From Apostichopus parvimensis (Eukaryota; Echinodermata; Holothuroidea; Aspidochirotida; Stichopodidae): a stretch of DNA of 25,610 nt. The number at the start of each line of letters is the position of its first letter. The first letter of the stretch is position 1. The notes below the pieces were generated by a model. That model saw nothing but the letters and a program-made list of their open reading frames with translations. It was not told the DNA's origin and did no database searches. Position numbers and translations under genes: made by a program. The stretch lies in NCBI GenBank assembly GCA_000934455.1, contig KN883921.1, forward strand, positions 21,950 to 47,559, read 5' to 3'. Positions 20,870 to 25,610 of this stretch are shown here, in pieces.

Positions 20870-21112
20870 CATTATGTGAGTTCAATACTGTCTAACATAC
20901 ACTGCCTGCTGAACTGGCGGAAGGATGCAATAAAAGTTAATCCAAATATCTTGTTATATATTTATTAGATATACTCTTTGGACGGTCATTTCCTTAGCCG
21001 GAAAAATTCAAACCATTTGTAAACTGATTGACGTCGGTTTCATTTTCTATTTTACACGTTGTAAGTTAAACAATGTGTTTTTAAAATGTCGAATGAATCA
21101 CCTCAATTGCAT
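20870..21112. other. Short non-coding stretch; nothing recognised
   Basis: AT-rich sequence between RepA copy 3 and the GCGTAGCC element, without open frame or motif support. Confidence 0.5.
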
Positions 21113-21310
21113 TTCAGGCGCGTAGCCAGGAATTTGCCAAGGGAGGGGAGAAACTGTAGATTCGGCATTGCAAACTATGTAAGCGTAGCGCCACCATGGT
21201 TGGCGCGAAGCGCACAAGAAAATTTTGGCTGAAAATGCATCCCAGATCGCTGGAAATGGCACTTCCCAGGCCTTGTAAGTTGCATCTTCGCATTTTCTCA
21301 TTTGAAAATA
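21113..21310 (+). repeat. Fragment of a GCGTAGCC-type dispersed repeat
   Basis: The words ggcgcgtagccaggaatttg, gggagggg, a near-palindrome gcgccaccatggttggcgc and gcgaagcgcacaagaaaatt form a composition unlike the flanks. This layout (GCGTAGCCAGG ... GCGMAGCGC ... GAAAATTT) recurs in dispersed repeats of many marine invertebrates. That is from memory and was not searched. An open frame with a strong-context ATG at 21196 lies inside and is probably fortuitous. Confidence 0.5.
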
Positions 21311-22734
21311 CTATCATAAAAACATTAAAAAAATATATATATATGCTCAATGAAGATCAGATGATACCCTGTTACATGTGTGGTCTCTGGCAGGCTCTAC
21401 TGCAATATATTATTTACCTTGTTTGATATAGGGTAACTTGAGAATTCCATGGGAGACAGGAATTAGTTGTCCACTACCCCTGCCACCCCCTCCCCCTTTG
21501 TGGTTCCATTACAAGAAATCCAGTATTTAATTTACCAGTATGTGTATTATTCTCCCTTTAAGTGTTAACAGTAACGTAAGTTATTGCTTGTCTGTGTAAT
21601 ATCTGGTGAAAGAAGTCAAAGGTGTGAGAAGAAGTTGGGTCTGTTACCTGGAGAAAAATAACCCAGATCAACTGTTGAATAATAACTTGTCTATAGAGTT
21701 GATTATGTCATTTATAATGCCCTGAACCAAAGGAGTCTGATATGTATATCGTTATGATGCTACCTAAGTTGACATTACTGTAAGAGTATCGAAAGTACTT
21801 TAGGTATTTTGTGGTCTAACATGCACTCACAAATAAATACATACCAGAGTGTTACCATGCGTCATGCTGCTGTCGAGCACTAACTCCCTGTTTATTGTCA
21901 TTCACTCATATGTGTTAATTGGATGATACTAAGTGTTCCCTATTCCAGATAACTTAGATCCCAAGATTCAATGTTACACGATCATGGTGACAGGAACAAC
22001 GAAACTTTGTGTGAATTTATAAAGGTTTCTAGAGTTGTAGCCATAGGACAATATACATATCGTCATGGACGTAGGAACCCCCCAACCCCCTAACCCTTCC
22101 CAGCAAAAACATATTTCAGTGGAAAGTCGGGCAATATGCTGACATTGTTTTGGGCACTGCAAAAAAAGTGGCAATGGTCTTGTTTGATGAGAGACATTCC
22201 TAAAATGCCTGTAGTGCTGACATGCCGATTAGGTATGGACAGTCCACTTATTATTTACGTAGGTGATAACATAAGTCATTAAGCACTATGCTATTGATAT
22301 GTGGGCAAAATAGTCAAGTTAATTGCCTGTCGCCATTGATGTGTGATGTGTTTAATGATCAATTGCATATTATTCAATATATTTCCGAAAATTAACACTG
22401 TTACTATGTTTGATAGCTATATATATTGTCGGTAGAGGTGATGAAACATGAATTAGGATTGAAAGCACTAAGATAGGATGGAAGAGGAATATCACAAAAT
22501 GAAATCTTAGAAAATAGTGACCTCTGGTCCGAATCCAGCTCTCACTACAAATTACTTTGCTATTTTCCATTGTTCTACTCTCCCGGTCAGTTTCCGTTCT
22601 TCGTTTATTGTTATAAATATATAATCTTGTCAGCAAAAGTTTTATCAATATAAGAAATGTAATCATTGCAAACAAATATTGGGACCTAAAATTCATTTTC
22701 AATGCCAATATCATTATATGTAAAAAGGTTGATA
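21311..22734. other. Non-coding stretch; nothing recognised
   Basis: AT-rich with a C-rich patch at about 21470-21500 and another near 22079-22100. No open frame with motif support and no repeat shared with the rest of the window was found. A T-loop-like word at about 22527 does not sit in a tRNA fold. Confidence 0.45.
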
Positions 22735-23720
22735 AACCCGGGCAGAATCCGTGGGTTTTGCCAATTATTTCCTTAATAACTTCCCAAGTTTTCTTTAGGT
22801 CAGTCATATATGCACAGAAAAGTTTTGTAAACTTAGATTTCTTCGCTACACGAATATTGGCTGCCAGCTTGTTTTGTACATGATGTTTTTAGGCTTGCTG
22901 AAGGAGTGCGGTTGTGAAGTAATGATTTGTAGTACGTATGTTTTTCTTCTTCTTTTTTAGCTATAGGACAAAGAATACCGGAAGTAATTCTTGAAGCGAC
23001 TTTCTGAGAACTATTAATTGTGTGACAATTCAGTGGATAATTATTGCCACAGAAATCATTAATGGCATCAATGAATTAATTATCAGCGTCATTAGTAATT
23101 GTCAAGTCATATAAATCGTCTCAATTAACATTACCTCATTAATAAAGCTGAGCATCTTATGAGCAGGAGAATCACGTTTGGTAATATTTAATTCATTGTA
23201 AGCACTGGATTGTGCGTTGTAATTGATAACATTATTGTATACAGGAAGATGATCAGTGACGACAGAAATTAGTATACCTGAAATATTATTTAAACTTTCA
23301 TCATTACACAATATGATATCAATTAGCGTAGCAGAGTATCATAAATTATTGTAGGCTTGGATATATATGGCATCAACGAACAGCTGTACACAGTAATCCA
23401 GAAACATTGCAGTCACATCCGTATAGTTGAGTAGATAAATATTGAAGTCACCTTAGATAAAGCAAGTTTTCTTGGATCGATTTGCGTCGAATTCCAAAGA
23501 GGAGATAAATCCTTGCTGAATGTAGATATATAGGACCACCAGGCGATTTGTAAATGACACTGACACTGACTATACTGTGATCAGGGTACGTGATTTCAAT
23601 AAATAATGACTCAAACTGGTTAGAGTCTGATATAATGTCTGATAGTTTCTGTAAAATGGATACAACTATGTATATAGAAACCATCACCACCACCTCTTTA
23701 ATCCTCACGGCCAACATGTA
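22735..23720 (-). pseudogene. LINE endonuclease and linker fragment, copy 2
   Basis: Read on the minus strand, endonuclease motifs run in order: a GGGDGFYIH-like strand, then (shifted frame) NQFESLFIEITYPDHSI, VIYKSPGG, GDFNIYLL near 23455, LFVDAIYIQAYNNL, ATLIDIILCN, SGILISVVTDHLPVY. The ORF2 linker follows: RVAKKSKFTKLF and DLKKTWEVIKEIIGKT. GDFN and TDH are hallmarks of APE-type LINE endonucleases. Frameshifts and at least one stop show it is dead. No reverse transcriptase follows. The linker differs from that of the plus-strand LINE, so a different family is likely. Confidence 0.86.
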
Positions 23721-24224
23721 TGAAATTATAATTTGTTATTTTGAATACTAACTGGAGTTTTATTATTAACGCTGGTCTAAGTCAAGACTACTACTGAGAA
23801 GTTGGAGTAGTGAATTAGAAATTAAATTAGGCCTACAAATATCATAAATGAAACTAACAATGATTTCCTCATCAACATAATAAGAAGCACGACGAGTATT
23901 ATTGTCTGTTTCATTGAATACATTCAGTTAATTTACTGCTGTAATACAGAAATCCTCGATTGATTCGATTTCATTTTTCATTTCCGTGATTTCTTGTGTA
24001 GAACTTGCATTCCAAGGAATGATTTTTTGCCGTGTTTTCTATTTTGTACTTGAGAAAGCGTTCCGACGTTTATCCAAAGCACTATCAATGCCTGCTTCCA
24101 ACATCACTTCAAGCTTAGGGTTTGGAAATACTGTAGCAAAAAAAGTACGTGTTAACAAGTTGTGCGATTTCCCCCTCGTTTGTTTTAGTTAAACGTCCAC
24201 TGAGCTCCGTGGAGGCAACGAACT
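23721..24224. other. Non-coding stretch; nothing recognised
   Basis: The one open frame of note (23986-24192, plus) starts with a non-ATG codon in one reading and has no motif. There are no repeats shared with other parts of the window. Confidence 0.45.
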
Positions 24225-24332
24225 ATTTTAAGAGCCAAGGGGCACAACGGTTCCATAACGTATGTTTTTAGCATTATTGTAGTGCGCGTGCGCTCTACAA
24301 TATTGTCATTACTTGCCAAGTGAACGAAACCT
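24225..24332. repeat. Hairpin-bearing repeat (family B), copy 2
   Basis: The hairpin is CATTATTGTAGTGCGC (24272-24287), spacer gt, GCGCTCTACAATATTG (24290-24305). The two mismatched stem positions are the same two as in the 15902 copy, while the loop differs. It is preceded by gcacaacggttccat and followed by aaacctacatgactg, both echoed in the first copy. Confidence 0.62.
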
Positions 24333-24585
24333 ACATGACTGAACGACACAAATTAAAGTTTCATATAATATATGTGTATTTGCAGTTTCAGAGGCAAGCT
24401 GTGTAGGCAACTTATTCTGAGCCTGTCATGGCGCTCACATGCGCCCTCACTGGTACCCACATGACTAGACGTTGCAACCTAAACTTTCATATAGTCTCTG
24501 TACAATTACACTTTCATAGGCTAGCTGCGTAGGCAACTCATGTTGAGCCTTTCACGGCGCTCCACCGCTGCTCCTTGTACGCTTT
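24333..24585. repeat. Degenerate tandem duplication of a ~126-bp unit
   Basis: Units start with acatgact at 24333 and 24459. They share aa-tttcatata-t, ttcagagg/ttcatagg, ctgtgtaggcaact / ctgcgtaggcaact, tgagcct and cggcgctc / tggcgctc blocks in the same order. A third, weaker echo follows the hairpin of copy 1 at about 15961. Confidence 0.75.
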
Positions 24586-25610
24586 GCAAACTAGTTTCAA
24601 CGGAAGACCTCACATATCATGTAAAACAGATTGTAAACAAGAATAAATTGTTACTTGTGAATAAGGCTTGCTTCTGGATGCAATTCCACTACAATAGGGC
24701 CACAAAACATGACATTGCGATGAAGTTTATGTTGAATTTGAAACGATATGATGTTTTTAGTACGCAGTTGAGGGTTCGGGACTGTACAGTACGCATTGCG
24801 AGTTTGAATAGGTACTATCGCTATTGGCCTTAAAGTCTGGAGAAGGCAGCTAGCTAGCAATATTATACAGTACAGCCAACATTACTTGTATATACAGTGT
24901 CGAGCTGCGAATCAAAATACGTTATCATTTGATGGTGCTCTCCGGATCTGCAGGAAGTAACGATATATCTCGGGTTGCACAAATACTTAAAGTGAATATT
25001 GTTATGGTGCCATAACTATAGTGTAAGTTAAAAAGTGGTGGCGGGCTTTACCAAGTTGTTCACTATTTTTTGTATTCAACATCTTATGTAATCAATCAAT
25101 ATATTGATTACAATGCAAACTTCTATTTGTTTTTCTTCTAATTAAAGCAATACTGACAGCGGGAAGATTTTCAAAGGAGGAATAACTAAATGAATAAATG
25201 AAAAGAGGTGATTTCACCATCTGAATCAAACAAACGATAAAAACATAGAACAGTGAAACAAACCAAGATAAAACACATAAAACTCTTACTTTTTTTAAGA
25301 CGTTCAAAAGGAAGTTCACAAATTGCTATGTGTTTTAAGAAGTATGAGATATATGTGTATCTTTTGCACTTTGGCAGAGTTTCCTTATTATTAGTTTTTA
25401 ACTCAGATTGAAGTTCGTTTCTTTGGTTTCTGCATGCCACGTGTGATTCTTAGGCGCATTATTAAAAATTACTGCCTGTTAAAGTTGATTATTAACCAAC
25501 ACTATGGATGCCAAGTAGGTCCATTAAGACTGTTTAACTTTTCCAAATACTCAACAATGCAAAATGAACTTATTTGTCATAATTGTGATTGTAAAATCAC
25601 CGTCATATCA
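24586..25610. other. Non-coding stretch to the window end; no gene supported
   Basis: Open frames at 24540-24833 (plus) and 25092-25440 (minus, two overlapping) begin with non-ATG codons and show no domain. The minus-strand ones read a hydrophobic stretch, as expected of AT-rich DNA. An exon at the right edge cannot be excluded. Confidence 0.4.

Noticed and set aside
22515-22545. T-loop/B-box-like ggtccgaatcc suggesting a tRNA or tRNA-derived SINE
   Set aside because: Only four stem pairs form, no A box or acceptor stem is found upstream, and no cloverleaf can be drawn.
24540-24833. 97-codon plus-strand open frame
   Set aside because: Begins with a non-ATG codon within the tandem repeat unit and shows no motif; probably chance.
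25092-25440. Two overlapping minus-strand frames with a hydrophobic stretch
   Set aside because: Non-ATG starts, overlapping frames in AT-rich DNA and no splice signals; the membrane-like segment is compositional.

Overview
The window looks like AT-rich nuclear DNA from an invertebrate animal. It has no bacterial gene packing. It contains one spliced gene with good GT/AG junctions, degenerate non-LTR retrotransposons, a multi-copy non-coding repeat, microsatellites and a 335-base assembly gap (11207-11541). The repeated 'taggcctac / taggcctat' words and a death-fold plus leucine-rich gene would suit an echinoderm, perhaps a sea cucumber. That assignment is inference, because no taxon marker is present.

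Region 1 (about 1.5-4.3 kb, minus strand) holds the only credible host gene. Six coding segments (4321-4270, 3873-3568, 3271-3222, 2774-2578, 2173-2097, 1860-1574) have recognisable acceptors and donors. Their phases chain without a conflict, and together they give an open reading frame of 969 bases (322 residues) from a strong-context ATG to a stop. An AATAAA lies about 80 bases past the stop. The product has a death-fold domain (about residues 19-104), a polar linker, two or three leucine-rich-repeat-like strands, and an unrecognised Cys/His/Tyr-rich tail. No nucleotide-binding module separates the death fold from the leucine-rich part. This is the most interesting object in the window.

Region 2 (about 4.3-9.2 kb) is non-coding: microsatellites, a 290-base trinucleotide/hexanucleotide tract (5283-5570), and otherwise unrecognised sequence.

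Region 3 (about 9.2-14.7 kb) is a nested repeat block. A non-coding repeat, called RepA here, runs from 9164 into the gap. After the gap comes a 5'-truncated, damaged APE-type LINE (11542 to about 13645) that still shows the reverse transcriptase FLDFSSA, GVPQ and YADD motifs. A second, 5'-shortened RepA copy follows (13646-14652). RepA copy 1 also carries a small poly(A) insertion flanked by a 10-base target-site duplication.

Region 4 (about 14.7-25.6 kb) holds two minus-strand endonuclease fragments of another LINE family (about 14670-15188 and 22735-23720) and a third RepA copy (19041-20869). It also holds two copies of a conserved hairpin-bearing repeat (about 15850 and 24230, the second followed by a 126-base tandem duplication), several perfect inverted repeats, and long stretches where I recognise nothing. 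No RNA genes, CRISPR arrays or bacterial-type elements were seen.
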